A stretch of DNA of 64,000 nucleotides from Sulfurovum lithotrophicum (GTDB lineage Bacteria > Campylobacterota > Campylobacteria > Campylobacterales > Sulfurovaceae). The notes beneath the pieces are model-generated. The model was not told the DNA's origin and made no database searches. It saw only the letters and a program-made list of their open reading frames with translations. A program made the translations under genes and the position numbers. The stretch is from the NCBI RefSeq assembly GCF_000987835.1, contig NZ_CP011308.1, forward strand, positions 434,001 through 498,000. Reading direction: 5' to 3'. Position 1 is the stretch's first letter. Every line of letters begins with the position of its first letter. Below, piece by piece: positions 8,289 through 17,324 of this stretch.

Positions 8289-8354
8289 TGCTACGTGCTA
8301 CGTGCTACGTGCTACGAATATCTCGTAACACGTAACACGTAATCCGTAACACGT
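8289..8354. repeat. Inverted heptanucleotide repeat cluster between nadA and nadC
   Basis: Immediately after the nadA stop, TGCTACG is repeated four times (8289-8316). After a 7-base spacer come four related units (CGTAACA, CGTAACA, CGTAATC, CGTAACA; 8324-8351). The second unit is the reverse complement of the first except for one base, so the block forms a long hairpin. In RNA from the reverse strand that difference becomes a G-U pair. A two-unit version (ACACGTAACACGTAA) lies upstream of hsrA near 6079-6093. Confidence 0.8.
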
Positions 8355-8370
8355 CATTCAGGGAATGCAC

Positions 8371-9189
8371 ATGTTAAAAAAAAGATTTATAGAAGCCTTG
8401 GTTTCCGAAGATATCGGACGGGGGGACCTTTTTTCCCGTATCAGCGAGAGCAGGGATATCCGCGCCTATCTTATTGCCAAAAGTGATGGAGTGTTTGGGG
8501 GTCGGGAGTATGTTGAAGTATTGGCCGATATGTATGACCTGGCACTGAGTTGGGATATCAGGGATGGTGAGCCTTTTAAAAAAGGGCACAAACTGCTTCT
8601 GGTCAGTGGAGACTCCAAGCGCATTCTCTCTCTGGAGCGTTCCATGCTCGATATGGTACTGCACGCCTCTTCCATTGCTACACTGACGGCACAGTATGTC
8701 AAAGCAATTGAAGGTACGGGTGTCAAACTGCTTGATACAAGAAAAACGCGACCGCTGCTGCGTGAATTTGAAAAATATGCAGTACGGTGCGGAGGGGGAC
8801 TGAACCACCGTATGGGACTGGACGACTGTCTGATGCTCAAAGATACCCACCTCAAGACTATCGATGATCTGGATGCATTTATGCAGGAAGTACGGCAGAA
8901 GATTCCTTTTACCTCAAAAGTCGAAATTGAGTGTGAGAGTCTGGAGATGGTCAAAAAGGCAATGCAGGCAGGTGCAGATATAGTAATGTGTGACAATATG
9001 AGTCTTGAAGAGACAGGGGAAGTAGTGGCTTACAGAAATGAGAGCTACCCGCACATCCTGCTTGAGGCCAGTGGGAACGTTACACTTGAGACTATCACCC
9101 AAATCGCTGCTACAGGAGTAGATGCGATCTCTTCAGGATCTATCATCCATCAGGCCAACTGGATCGACCTTTCGATGAAAGTCGAATAG
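8371..9189 (+). CDS. nadC: Nicotinate-nucleotide pyrophosphorylase (carboxylating)
   Basis: The enzyme converts quinolinate and PRPP to nicotinate mononucleotide, CO2 and pyrophosphate, the step after NadA. The QPRTase signature DTRKTRP and the following GGGLNHRMGLDD and LKDTHL blocks (about residues 120-165) are intact, as are the later VEIECES and ASGNVTLET strands of the phosphate-binding barrel. I place the start at 8371 because AGGGA is then six bases upstream; an ATG two codons earlier (8365) would leave only one base of spacing. The N-terminal domain is slightly short but the total length (about 272) is usual. It sits in a forward run nadA-nadC-DHH-M23. Confidence 0.93.
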   Translation: MLKKRFIEALVSEDIGRGDLFSRISESRDIRAYLIAKSDGVFGGREYVEVLADMYDLALSWDIRDGEPFKKGHKLLLVSGDSKRILSLERSMLDMVLHASSIATLTAQYVKAIEGTGVKLLDTRKTRPLLREFEKYAVRCGGGLNHRMGLDDCLMLKDTHLKTIDDLDAFMQEVRQKIPFTSKVEIECESLEMVKKAMQAGADIVMCDNMSLEETGEVVAYRNESYPHILLEASGNVTLETITQIAATGVDAISSGSIIHQANWIDLSMKVE

Positions 9190-9205
9190 TGAATAGACCA
9201 GTGTT

Positions 9206-10189
9206 ATGATGACTGATAGCGGAAACCTCCCTTATGATGAAGCACAAAAACTGATAGAAGAAGCGGACTCTATTACCATACTCTCCCATCTCAACCCTGA
9301 TCCTGATGCTATCGGAACAGCATTGGGTATTTACAATATCCTGAAAGAATCGAAGAGAAAAAGAGTGGAGGTTGTGAACGCTTCGAACGAACTGCCGCGC
9401 TATCTTGATTTTCTGGCAGGATTTGAAAAGATCAAAACAAAAATGGAATACGGGAAGAGTCTGATCATTGCCTGTGACTGTGCAAACCTGGAGCGGCTTG
9501 GGTTTGACCTTAAAGGACGGCAGATACTCAATATCGACCATCATCGCAGCAATGAGGGGTACGGGACGCTCAATGTGGTCCTGCCGGAGTACGCTTCCTC
9601 TTCCCAGGTTGCATTTGAACTTTTTAAAAAGCATTATGCGATCTCTGCGAAGAGTGCAGAGTGTTTGTATGCCGCACTGCTTTCGGATACACGCTATTTC
9701 ACCACCTCTTCAGTGACAGCCCGTGTCTTTGAAGTGGCCAGAGAGATGGTAGAGATCGGGGTGGATCCTGCGAGAGTGGCCTACCACTTCACTCAGAGAC
9801 GCTCTCTTGCCTCATTTCGTATTCTGCAGCGGGCGCTGAAAAGTTTGAAACTTTACAGCGATGCCCGTATCGCCGTACTCTATGTGACCAAAGAAGATAT
9901 CGCCGCAACGGGTGCGACTGTACCCGATATGGATGGGATTGTGGACTATGCCCGTTCTCTGGCGACTGTGGAAGTGGCAGTCTTCCTGATGGAGCTCAAA
10001 GAGGGGATCAGAGTCTCTTTCCGCAGCAAAGGAATCGATGTCAACGTCATTGCCGCCGACTTTGGCGGCGGTGGGCATAAAGTAGCCGCAGGTGTGACCT
10101 TTAAAGCAGGTAACTTACAAGAAATAATAGATACAATAGTATTAAAAATTCAAGAAACAGGATTGAAAAATGGCAAAGAAAAGACGTAG
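9206..10189 (+). CDS. DHH/DHHA1 phosphoesterase, NrnA-like (oligoribonuclease / pAp phosphatase)
   Basis: The 327-residue protein has the order of the DHH superfamily: SHLNPDPDAIG with H28, D32 and D34, an acidic D91 strand, the name-giving DHH at 111-113, and a C-terminal DHHA1 domain ending in GGGGHKVAAG. These bind two metal ions in phosphodiesterases such as NrnA, which degrade nanoRNA and pAp. Cyclic-dinucleotide hydrolase activity is a less likely alternative because no extra sensory or membrane domain is present. A pAp phosphatase would fit a cell using PAPS sulfotransferases, as predicted at 53-59 kb, but that link is speculative. The 3' end overlaps the M23 gene by 20 bases. Confidence 0.82.
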   Translation: MMTDSGNLPYDEAQKLIEEADSITILSHLNPDPDAIGTALGIYNILKESKRKRVEVVNASNELPRYLDFLAGFEKIKTKMEYGKSLIIACDCANLERLGFDLKGRQILNIDHHRSNEGYGTLNVVLPEYASSSQVAFELFKKHYAISAKSAECLYAALLSDTRYFTTSSVTARVFEVAREMVEIGVDPARVAYHFTQRRSLASFRILQRALKSLKLYSDARIAVLYVTKEDIAATGATVPDMDGIVDYARSLATVEVAVFLMELKEGIRVSFRSKGIDVNVIAADFGGGGHKVAAGVTFKAGNLQEIIDTIVLKIQETGLKNGKEKT

Positions 10190-11570
10190 CGGAAATATTG
10201 CGAACAAGATATTTTCCCTGCTGCTGCTGGTCGGGATAGCCGCAGGTGCCTGGTATGTCTATACAGCACCGGAGTTCGAACGGGTCAAACCACAGATCGA
10301 AAGTGAAAAGCATGTGTTCTGGAACAGAAAAGAACCACTCAAGGTCAAAGTAACGGACAATGTCGGTCTAAATTCCTATGAGGTCAAACTCTCTGACGGG
10401 ACTAAAAGCGTGATACTCGACCAGGGCTTTTTCAACCAGGGGACCAAAGAAGCGCTCATAAAGGTGAAATACCCCAAAGGAAAAGTGTTTGATCCCAAAG
10501 CAAAAGAATACAGGCTGACCGTGACGGTAGGCGACAGAAGTATGTGGAATATGATGGAGGGGAATAGAGCGACAAAAACGGTTGATGTGACAATGGATTA
10601 TAAAAGGCCCAATGTCAATATCCTTGCCAATTCCCGTATGATAAACCAGGGCGGTTCCGCACTGGTGGTCTTCCAGGCGGATGATGAAAATATGGATGAG
10701 CTGTATGTACTTGCCAACAAGAACAGGTTCAAAGTACAGCCGTACAAAAAAGAGGGCTATTATGCCGCCCTGATCGCCTGGCCGTTCAAAGATGAGAGTT
10801 TCGATGCAAAGATCGTGGCAACGGACCTGGCAGGAAACAGACGTGAAGTGCATATTCCTTATTATCACGGTAACCCAAGATACAAGACTTCGTACATCAA
10901 AGCGACCGATAAATTCATCAACGGCAAGATCACCGATCTGGCTTCAAGTGATCCTGAATATGCCGATATCACTGACAAACTTGAAAAACTCAAAGCGATC
11001 AATGAGACTATGCGCCTGAAAAATGAAGTACTGATACACAAAAAGAGCAAACCTGTCTCAGATGAGATGGTTGACAACTGGAAGATCAAAAAGTTCTATC
11101 CACTGAGAAACGGGAAGAAAGTGGCAAGTTTCGGTGACCACCGTTACTATTATTACGGCAAGAAAGATAATGTTGTTTCGGAATCCTACCATGTAGGGTA
11201 TGACCTGGCAAGCAACAGTATGGCAGATATCAAAGTATCCAACTCCGGAAAAGTGGTCTTTGCCGAAGATAACGGTATTTACGGGAATATGCTCCTGATC
11301 GACCATGGTCTCGGTCTCTATACGCTTTATGGGCACTGTTCGAAGTTCCTGGTCAATGAGGGTGATGAGGTGCATGCAGGGCAGGCCATAGCCAAAACTG
11401 GAATGACCGGGCTTGCTTTGGGTGACCATCTGCATTTTGGTATACTGGTCCAAGGTATAGAGGTCAGGCCGATCGAATGGTTCGACAAGTCATGGATCAA
11501 CAAATTCATCAACAAACCTTTCAAGCAGGCTGATGCTATTATTTCTCCACCGGTAACAAAAGGAGGCTAA
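10170..11570 (+). CDS. Membrane-anchored M23 zinc endopeptidase (peptidoglycan)
   Basis: The 466-residue protein has a single N-terminal membrane helix (about 12-31) after a Lys/Arg-rich start, so most of it lies in the periplasm. A beta-rich middle region (about 45-235) is followed by a LytM/M23 domain with the zinc ligands H341 and D345 in SYHVGYD and H422 in HLHFG, plus H389 in YGHC. Such enzymes cut peptide cross-links in the cell wall; relatives in Helicobacter and Campylobacter help set cell shape. The start is supported by AGGA six bases before ATG. All catalytic residues are present, so it is probably active. The exact bond cut is unknown. Confidence 0.87.
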   Translation: MAKKRRSGNIANKIFSLLLLVGIAAGAWYVYTAPEFERVKPQIESEKHVFWNRKEPLKVKVTDNVGLNSYEVKLSDGTKSVILDQGFFNQGTKEALIKVKYPKGKVFDPKAKEYRLTVTVGDRSMWNMMEGNRATKTVDVTMDYKRPNVNILANSRMINQGGSALVVFQADDENMDELYVLANKNRFKVQPYKKEGYYAALIAWPFKDESFDAKIVATDLAGNRREVHIPYYHGNPRYKTSYIKATDKFINGKITDLASSDPEYADITDKLEKLKAINETMRLKNEVLIHKKSKPVSDEMVDNWKIKKFYPLRNGKKVASFGDHRYYYYGKKDNVVSESYHVGYDLASNSMADIKVSNSGKVVFAEDNGIYGNMLLIDHGLGLYTLYGHCSKFLVNEGDEVHAGQAIAKTGMTGLALGDHLHFGILVQGIEVRPIEWFDKSWINKFINKPFKQADAIISPPVTKGG

Positions 11571-11602
11571 AAAAAGTAAGGGTATACATTGAGTTCTATA
11601 CT

Positions 11603-11631
11603 TTGCAATTATTTATATTTTATAGTATAAT
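11603..11631 (+). promoter_or_regulatory. Sigma-70 promoter of the lpxC operon
   Basis: TTGCAA at 11603-11608 and a perfect TATAAT at 11626-11631 are spaced by 17 bases, 29 bases before the lpxC ATG, which has AAGGAG seven bases upstream. The surrounding AT-rich stretch is typical of Campylobacterota promoters. Confidence 0.7.
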
Positions 11632-11660
11632 AGCAAAAAATCAAACTAAGGAGTTTCTTT

Positions 11661-12545
11661 ATGCAGCAACGTACTATTCAAAAAGCTGTCGAAGTCATCG
11701 GTATCGGCCTGCATAAAGGTGAACCTATCAGGCTGAGACTCGAACCGCTCGCTGCAAATGCAGGTATTGTTTTTTACCGTGAAGATCTTGCCTTAAGTAT
11801 CCCGCTCTCTCCCGATGCTGTCATCGATACGCGTATGGCTACGGTCATAGGCAGTGAAAAAGGCTTCATCTCCACGATCGAACATTTTCTTTCAGCCATA
11901 TATGCCTATGGGATAGACAATATGCGTGTGGTAGTAGATGGGAATGAAATGCCCATCATGGACGGTTCGTCCATCTCCTTCTGTCTGCTCCTCGATGAAG
12001 CGGGTATAAAGGAACTGGATGTTCCCAAAAAGGTCATTCGTGTCAAAAAAGCCGTCGAGATCAAAGAGGGTGACAAATTTGTCCGCCTCCTGCCCTCCGA
12101 GAAAGCTACTTTTGATTTCAGAATTAAGTTTGACCACCCGGTCATCGGGGAACAGAGTGAACGCTTTGAATTCGGTACCCATAATTTCATCGAAGAGATC
12201 GCCAGAGCAAGGACCTTCGGCTTTGCCAAAGACATCCAGTATCTGCAAAGCCAGAACCTGGCACTTGGGGCGACCCTGCAGAATGCCATCGGCTTGGACG
12301 ACCATAAGGTACTCAACCCAGAAGGGCTTCGTTTCGAGAACGAATTTGCCAGACACAAGATCCTTGATGCCATGGGAGATATGATGGTTTCGGGACACAA
12401 CATTCTTGCAAAGTATGAATCATTCGCCGGCAGCCATAACCTGAACTACAGACTCACCTCCAAACTGCTTTCAGACAGTAGAAATTACGAGTTCGTTGCG
12501 GTCGAAGCGTTACAAAGCAGGGCTTTTGCAAAATCCTTCGCATAA
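11661..12545 (+). CDS. lpxC: UDP-3-O-acyl-N-acetylglucosamine deacetylase
   Basis: LpxC carries out the committed deacetylation in lipid A synthesis in the cytoplasm. The 294-residue protein has the zinc ligands at family positions: H75 in TIEHFLSA, H232 and D236 in RHKILDAMGD, and the general acid H259 in AGSHN. The catalytic Glu of the TIEH motif is E74, and the MDGSS loop is at 100-104. The length is within the usual range of about 295-305. It heads the cluster lpxC / tsaB-like / thrB / ylxR / infB / rbfA / rimP, an order also found in Campylobacter jejuni. Its end overlaps the next gene by about 50 bases if that gene starts at its first ATG. Confidence 0.96.
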   Translation: MQQRTIQKAVEVIGIGLHKGEPIRLRLEPLAANAGIVFYREDLALSIPLSPDAVIDTRMATVIGSEKGFISTIEHFLSAIYAYGIDNMRVVVDGNEMPIMDGSSISFCLLLDEAGIKELDVPKKVIRVKKAVEIKEGDKFVRLLPSEKATFDFRIKFDHPVIGEQSERFEFGTHNFIEEIARARTFGFAKDIQYLQSQNLALGATLQNAIGLDDHKVLNPEGLRFENEFARHKILDAMGDMMVSGHNILAKYESFAGSHNLNYRLTSKLLSDSRNYEFVAVEALQSRAFAKSFA

Positions 12546-12993
12546 ATTCCAACTGCTTATTATCTCTATTGCCACACCGCTTTTGGTAGGCGTTTACAGA
12601 GAAGGTGAACTGATCGAAGAGATCAGCTCAGATCAAAAAACCTCTGAAATCCTGCTTCCTCTGATTACTGAGATCATGGAACGTTACTCTATAGAGAGTA
12701 TCATTTACACCAGAGGACCGGGTTCATACATGGCCATCAAGCTGACCTATATCATGCTTAAGACCATCGAGATCCTGCGTGATATCCCCTGTTATGGATG
12801 CAGTGCTTTTCTCCTGAACGGGGGTCGACCCATCAAAGCCATAGGCAAACTCTATTTTATCAAGGAAAAAGAGACTATAATTACAAAAAAATATGAACAG
12901 CCGCCTGAAACGGAGTTTGGATTACCCCAGCGTATTCATGATCTTGAATTGGATGAAGAATCGACACCTGAGTATCTGCTCCCGGCCGTTTGA
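12496..12993 (+). CDS. TsaB-like protein (tRNA t6A synthesis), divergent
   Basis: The protein has at most 165 residues and resembles the N-terminal ASKHA half of TsaB/YeaZ. It has a beginning ISIATPLLVGVYREGELIEE strand pair, a YTRGPGSYMAIKLTYIMLKTI helix that corresponds to the GPGSFTGLR motif, and a central CYGCSAFLL strand. TsaB supports TsaD in making threonylcarbamoyl-adenosine at tRNA position 37. It is shorter than most TsaB proteins, as in other Campylobacterota, where it holds the same place between lpxC and thrB. The true start may be TTG at 12526, since the first 10 residues overlap lpxC and look unlike the family. The call depends strongly on gene order. Confidence 0.68.
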   Translation: MRSKRYKAGLLQNPSHKFQLLIISIATPLLVGVYREGELIEEISSDQKTSEILLPLITEIMERYSIESIIYTRGPGSYMAIKLTYIMLKTIEILRDIPCYGCSAFLLNGGRPIKAIGKLYFIKEKETIITKKYEQPPETEFGLPQRIHDLELDEESTPEYLLPAV

Positions 12994-13007
12994 TAAAGTA
13001 GCAACAG

Positions 13008-13886
13008 ATGTTAATAAGTGTACCGGCAACCAGCGCAAATCTTGGACCGGGGTTCGATACCCTGGGACTCGCAGTCGATCTTCGCAACGAGATCGTTATC
13101 AAACCTTCGAAATTCCTGAGCCTCTCAACACACGGTGAAGGTGCGGAGAATCCCAAGATCAAGAAGAATTCACTTTTTTTGAGTATTTTCAACGAGAACT
13201 ACAAACGTTTGAGTGGGAAGACAGATAACTTTAGGTTTGAGTTTACCAACCGCATTCCTATCTCACGCGGTCTGGGCAGTTCCTCTGCAGTGATTGTAGC
13301 GGCCCTGAGCGGTGCCTACACTATGGCGGGAGTGAAGTACAACAAGCGGGAGATACTCAACCAGGCGCTGCGTTATGAACACCACCCCGATAATATCACT
13401 CCGGCAGTGATGGGTGGTTTCAATGTTGCCTGTGTGGAAGGGGACAGGGTTTATAGTAAAAAGCGCCGTATGCCCGACTACCTCCGTGCGGTTGTGGTGG
13501 TACCAAACAGGACGATTTCTACGGCGCGTTCACGTACCGTACTGCCAAAAATGTACAAAAAGGAGGAGACGGTCTATTCCCTTTCACGTGCAGCCTATAT
13601 GACGGCACTTTTCATGAGTGAATCCTGGGATCTGCTCCGTATCGCCTCCAAAGACAAACTACACCAGGCAAGACGTATGAAGATGATGCCTGAACTCTTC
13701 GATGTACAGAAACTGGCACTTAAGCAGGGTGCACTGATGAGTACACTTTCAGGTTCTGGTTCTACTTTCTTTAACCTTGCCTATGAAAAAGATGCCGACA
13801 AGATCGCCCAGAGTCTGCGTGACAGATTTCCCCATTTCAGGGTTTTTGTACTCGCTTTGGACAATAATGGCGCTATCGCCAGATAA
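13008..13886 (+). CDS. thrB: Homoserine kinase (GHMP family)
   Basis: This enzyme phosphorylates L-homoserine with ATP in threonine synthesis. The 292-residue sequence has the GHMP-kinase opening [15 protein letters not shown] (6-20), the ATP-binding glycine-serine loop [12 protein letters not shown] (84-95), a [12 protein letters not shown] segment and the C-terminal LSGSGSTFF motif. Length and domain order are normal. It follows the TsaB-like gene after 14 bases. No threonine-type leader or operator is seen, so it is probably transcribed with the lpxC operon. Confidence 0.95.
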   Translation: MLISVPATSANLGPGFDTLGLAVDLRNEIVIKPSKFLSLSTHGEGAENPKIKKNSLFLSIFNENYKRLSGKTDNFRFEFTNRIPISRGLGSSSAVIVAALSGAYTMAGVKYNKREILNQALRYEHHPDNITPAVMGGFNVACVEGDRVYSKKRRMPDYLRAVVVVPNRTISTARSRTVLPKMYKKEETVYSLSRAAYMTALFMSESWDLLRIASKDKLHQARRMKMMPELFDVQKLALKQGALMSTLSGSGSTFFNLAYEKDADKIAQSLRDRFPHFRVFVLALDNNGAIAR

Positions 13887-13924
13887 TAGCCTGCAGGCTT
13901 AATCTCTTTTTAGGTATAATACGC

Positions 13925-14158
13925 ATGAAAAAATCACAGCCCATTCGAATGTGCATCATCTGCCGCAGTAGACATCCTCAAAAAAGTTTGATCAGATTAA
14001 AACAGAACGGTAAAGAGGTTATCGCATTTAACGGTATGGGTAGAAGTTTTTACCTCTGTAGAAACTGTGTGAATGACAAAAAAAAGCTCAAAGGTCTTGC
14101 CAAACGTTTCAAACAGGATTTGGAACAATTGGCAAGACTTTTGGGAACGCTGGCCTAA
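13925..14158 (+). CDS. ylxR: YlxR/DUF448 family RNA-binding protein
   Basis: This is a 77-residue basic protein with the DUF448 pattern: RMCIICRSRHPQKSLIRL near the start, GMGRSFYLCRNC in the middle and a Lys/Arg-rich C-terminal helix. The two CxxC-like pairs (C10/C13 and C46/C49) are typical. YlxR-like proteins sit next to infB or nusA in many bacteria and bind RNA or affect gene expression; the role here is not certain. A TATAAT at 13914-13919 lies very close to the start, and no ribosome site is evident, so the gene may instead rely on read-through from thrB. Confidence 0.82.
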   Translation: MKKSQPIRMCIICRSRHPQKSLIRLKQNGKEVIAFNGMGRSFYLCRNCVNDKKKLKGLAKRFKQDLEQLARLLGTLA

Positions 14159-14206
14159 AGCCGGTCTATGCGCAAAGACGCAGTATATTAAAGGAGTTAA
14201 TCAAGT

Positions 14207-16933
14207 ATGGATAAAGTGAAAATCCAGGAGATAGCAGAAGAAGCAGGATTGTCGAACGGCGAACTGATAGAGAAGGCCAAAGAGCTAGGGTTCAATGTAA
14301 AGGCAGCCAACAGTGCCATCAATGTAAATGATGCCGGTATTCTTGTTGACTATGCTATCAGCGGAACTCTGCCTAAAAGTTTCAAAAAACCGGGCGACAA
14401 ACCAAAACTGAAAGTCGTAAAGAAAAAAGAGGTTGAAAAAGTACCCGAAAAGAGTGTTGAAACCCCTGCTGAAGAAGTTCCTGTTGTGGTGGAAGAAGCT
14501 GCAGTTGAAACGACAGAAGTAGCCGTAGAGGAAGTCCCGGCAGCAGAAGTAGCTGAAAGTAAAGAAGAGGCTGTTGCGGAAGAGAGCCCTGAAGTGCTTG
14601 AAGAAAAAAGTTCTGAAGTGGACAAAGAGGAGAGTGTGGAGACAGCACCTGCGGTTAAAGAGGTGAAGCAGCGCAAAGGTATTTCCGTTGTCAGTAAAAA
14701 AATAGAATCCGGCTCTGACAAGGAATCGGCAGAAGAGAAGCCAAAGCGCAGAGTACTTTCCCGTACAGGGATCAAGATCGTCAGAAAGGCGAAACCTGCA
14801 CCTGTCAGAGCGGCAACAAAGATATCAATGGGCAGTGGAGCACCGACACCTCCAAGCAAGAAGAAGGTCAAAAAAGGGCCTGCGGAAGCAAGAGAGACCG
14901 GCAAGAAGATCGATATCTTCAATCATGACAGCATGAGCGGAGATATCGACAGCGGCTTTGGCGAAGAAGAAGTCGTACTGCTTGACTTCTCTGACAAGAA
15001 TATCTATGAAGATATGATGCGCCAGGAGCAGAAGCGTAGAGAAGAAGCGAAGAAAAGAGAAGCGGCGAACGGCGGGCCTGCAAAAGGCAGACAGCCTTTT
15101 CGTCCCCAGCAGAGACGTTCACTTAAGCGTGGCGGAAAGCGCAAGAAGTATACTAAAGAAGAGAGCAGCGAGGTTGTAACATCAGTGGAGATCCCGGAAA
15201 ATGTAAGAGTATATGAATTCGCCGAGAAGGTGAACCGCTCCGTAGGTGAAGTGGTAAAAGTCCTCTTCGCCCTTGGAATGATGGTGACGAAGAACGACTT
15301 CCTCTCCAAAGATGAGATCGAGATTCTGGCAGAAGAGTTTGGTGTGGAAGTCAGTACGATGAACCCGCTTGACGAGCTTGACTATGTTCAGGCATACGAT
15401 GAGGTGGAAGATACACATCTTGAAGAGAGACCGCCGGTCATTACGATCATGGGTCACGTTGACCACGGTAAGACCTCTCTGCTTGACAGAATTCGTTCAG
15501 CCAAAGTGGCAGACAGGGAAGCGGGCGGCATTACGCAGCATGTCGGTGCCTACCAGGTAGAGAAAAACGGTAAGAAGATTACGTTCGTAGATACCCCGGG
15601 TCACGAAGCCTTTACCGAAATGCGTGCACGTGGTGCACAGGCGACCGATATCGTTATTATCGTCGTTGCGGCCGATGACGGTGTTATGCCTCAAACCAAA
15701 GAGGCGATCGCGCATACTAAAGCGGCAGGTGTTCCTTTTATCATTGCAATCACTAAAATGGATAAAGAAGGTGCAAATCCCGATAATGTCAAGTCTCAGC
15801 TTGCAGAGATGGATGTCATGGCAACAGACTGGGGTGGAGAATATGAATTTGTACCGGTTTCTGCATATACGGGAATGGGCATAGATGAACTGCTCGAAAC
15901 AATTTTGCTTCAAGCTGAAGTCATGGAACTTAAGGCAGATCCTACAAGGAAAGCAAAAGCGGTCGTAGTTGAGAGCTCACTTGAAAAAGGCTTTGGTCCT
16001 GTCGCCAATGTGATCATCAAGAACGGTACACTGCATGTAGGTGACAATGTGATCGCAGGGAAGACTTACGGACGTATCAAGGCGATCAAGATGGATGACG
16101 GATCTTCGGTCAAAGAGATAGGTCCAAGCACACCTGCAGCGATTGTTGGACTCCATGATGTTCCTGGTGCGGGGGATGTCCTTGTTGCCATGGATACAGA
16201 AAAAGAAGTACGTGAACTTGCTGAAAAAAGAGCTGAATATGACAGAGCAAAACAACTTTCGAAAACTACAAAAGCATCTCTGGATGATCTTTCTGCTCTG
16301 ATCGCAGAAGGACAGCTCAAGTCACTTCCTGTGATCATCAAAGCAGATGTACAAGGTTCTCTTGAAGCGATTAAGGGCAGTCTGGAGAAACTTAGAAATG
16401 AAGAAGTGAAAGTAAACATTATTCATGAAGGTGTAGGTGGAGTCACAGAGAGTGATCTTACACTTGCGGATGCAAGTGAGCATGCTGTGGTTCTCGGATT
16501 TAATGTACGCCCTACCGGTGCAGTGAGGAAGAAAGCAAAAGAGCTTGGCATTGAGATCAGATCATACAATATTATCTATGATCTTCTTGATGACGTCAAG
16601 GCACTGCTTGGCGGTATGATGAGTCCGGTGATCAAAGAAGAGGTGACAGGACAGGCAGAGGTCAGAGAGACATTCGTAGTCGGGAAAGTCGGTACCATTG
16701 CAGGAGCCAAGGTCATTGACGGTGTCATCACCAGAAATGCCAAAGCAAGACTGATCCGTGACGGTGTCGTTGTGTATGAAAGTACTATCTCTTCTCTCAA
16801 GCGTTTCAATGAAGATGCAAGAGAGGTTAAGAACGGATATGAATGTGGTATCATGCTTGAGAACTTCAACGATATCAAAGAGGGTGATGTGATCGAAACC
16901 TTCAAAGATGTTGAAGAGCAGGTCTCATTGTAA
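14207..16933 (+). CDS. infB: Translation initiation factor IF-2
   Basis: This 908-residue GTPase delivers initiator tRNA to the ribosome. The N-terminal IF2_N helix bundle (1-60) is followed by a low-complexity, Glu/Val/Ala- and Lys-rich linker (about 65-320) and a second IF2_N-like helix set (about 325-400). The G domain starts near residue 412 (IMGHVDHGKTSLLDRI), with DTPGHEAF, ITKMDKEGAN and the later domains II, III and C-terminal initiator-binding domain all visible to the end. AAGGAG stands ten bases before the ATG. It is followed by rbfA with one base between stop and start, so coupling is likely. Confidence 0.97.
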   Translation: MDKVKIQEIAEEAGLSNGELIEKAKELGFNVKAANSAINVNDAGILVDYAISGTLPKSFKKPGDKPKLKVVKKKEVEKVPEKSVETPAEEVPVVVEEAAVETTEVAVEEVPAAEVAESKEEAVAEESPEVLEEKSSEVDKEESVETAPAVKEVKQRKGISVVSKKIESGSDKESAEEKPKRRVLSRTGIKIVRKAKPAPVRAATKISMGSGAPTPPSKKKVKKGPAEARETGKKIDIFNHDSMSGDIDSGFGEEEVVLLDFSDKNIYEDMMRQEQKRREEAKKREAANGGPAKGRQPFRPQQRRSLKRGGKRKKYTKEESSEVVTSVEIPENVRVYEFAEKVNRSVGEVVKVLFALGMMVTKNDFLSKDEIEILAEEFGVEVSTMNPLDELDYVQAYDEVEDTHLEERPPVITIMGHVDHGKTSLLDRIRSAKVADREAGGITQHVGAYQVEKNGKKITFVDTPGHEAFTEMRARGAQATDIVIIVVAADDGVMPQTKEAIAHTKAAGVPFIIAITKMDKEGANPDNVKSQLAEMDVMATDWGGEYEFVPVSAYTGMGIDELLETILLQAEVMELKADPTRKAKAVVVESSLEKGFGPVANVIIKNGTLHVGDNVIAGKTYGRIKAIKMDDGSSVKEIGPSTPAAIVGLHDVPGAGDVLVAMDTEKEVRELAEKRAEYDRAKQLSKTTKASLDDLSALIAEGQLKSLPVIIKADVQGSLEAIKGSLEKLRNEEVKVNIIHEGVGGVTESDLTLADASEHAVVLGFNVRPTGAVRKKAKELGIEIRSYNIIYDLLDDVKALLGGMMSPVIKEEVTGQAEVRETFVVGKVGTIAGAKVIDGVITRNAKARLIRDGVVVYESTISSLKRFNEDAREVKNGYECGIMLENFNDIKEGDVIETFKDVEEQVSL

Positions 16934-16934
16934 A

Positions 16935-17324
16935 ATGACACAAGAAGAGATTAAACGGCACAGGGTCGAGTCCGTTCTCAAAGAGATCATTCCGGAAGCA
17001 TTGAGTACCCTGGATGATGAGCGTATCAATGCGCTGGTAGTCACCGATGTCGTCTGTTCAAAAGGACGTTCAGATGCCAAGGTCTATCTGGATAAATCCT
17101 TTCTCTCTCCCAAAGAACAGGGCGAAGCACTTAGACAGCTCAGAACAGTGGCGGGCTATATCCAGAACCACTGTAAACAGAGTGAAGGGTGGTTCAAGGC
17201 ACCACGATTCACTTTTGAATTCGATGAGCAGTTGGAAAAAGTAAGCCGTATGGAAGAGCTGTTCAAACAGATCAGCAGAAAAAACGAGAACAGTGAAGAA
17301 AAGGATGATTCGGATGAATCTTGA
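16935..17324 (+). CDS. rbfA: Ribosome-binding factor A
   Basis: RbfA is a 30S assembly factor that helps 16S rRNA 5'-end maturation. I start it at ATG 16935 (129 residues), one base after the infB stop, because the sequence MTQEEIKRHRVESVLKEII opens like other RbfA proteins; the longer in-frame version inside infB is not supported. The KH-like core contains VTDVVCSKGRSDAKVYLDKSF and a TFEFDEQLEKVSRMEELF end, followed by a charged tail of about 15 residues. It overlaps rimP by 11 bases. Confidence 0.93.
   Translation: MTQEEIKRHRVESVLKEIIPEALSTLDDERINALVVTDVVCSKGRSDAKVYLDKSFLSPKEQGEALRQLRTVAGYIQNHCKQSEGWFKAPRFTFEFDEQLEKVSRMEELFKQISRKNENSEEKDDSDES

Noticed and set aside
8289-8354. Heptanucleotide repeats as a CRISPR array
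   Set aside because: Units are 7 bases with no spacers and no cas genes nearby.
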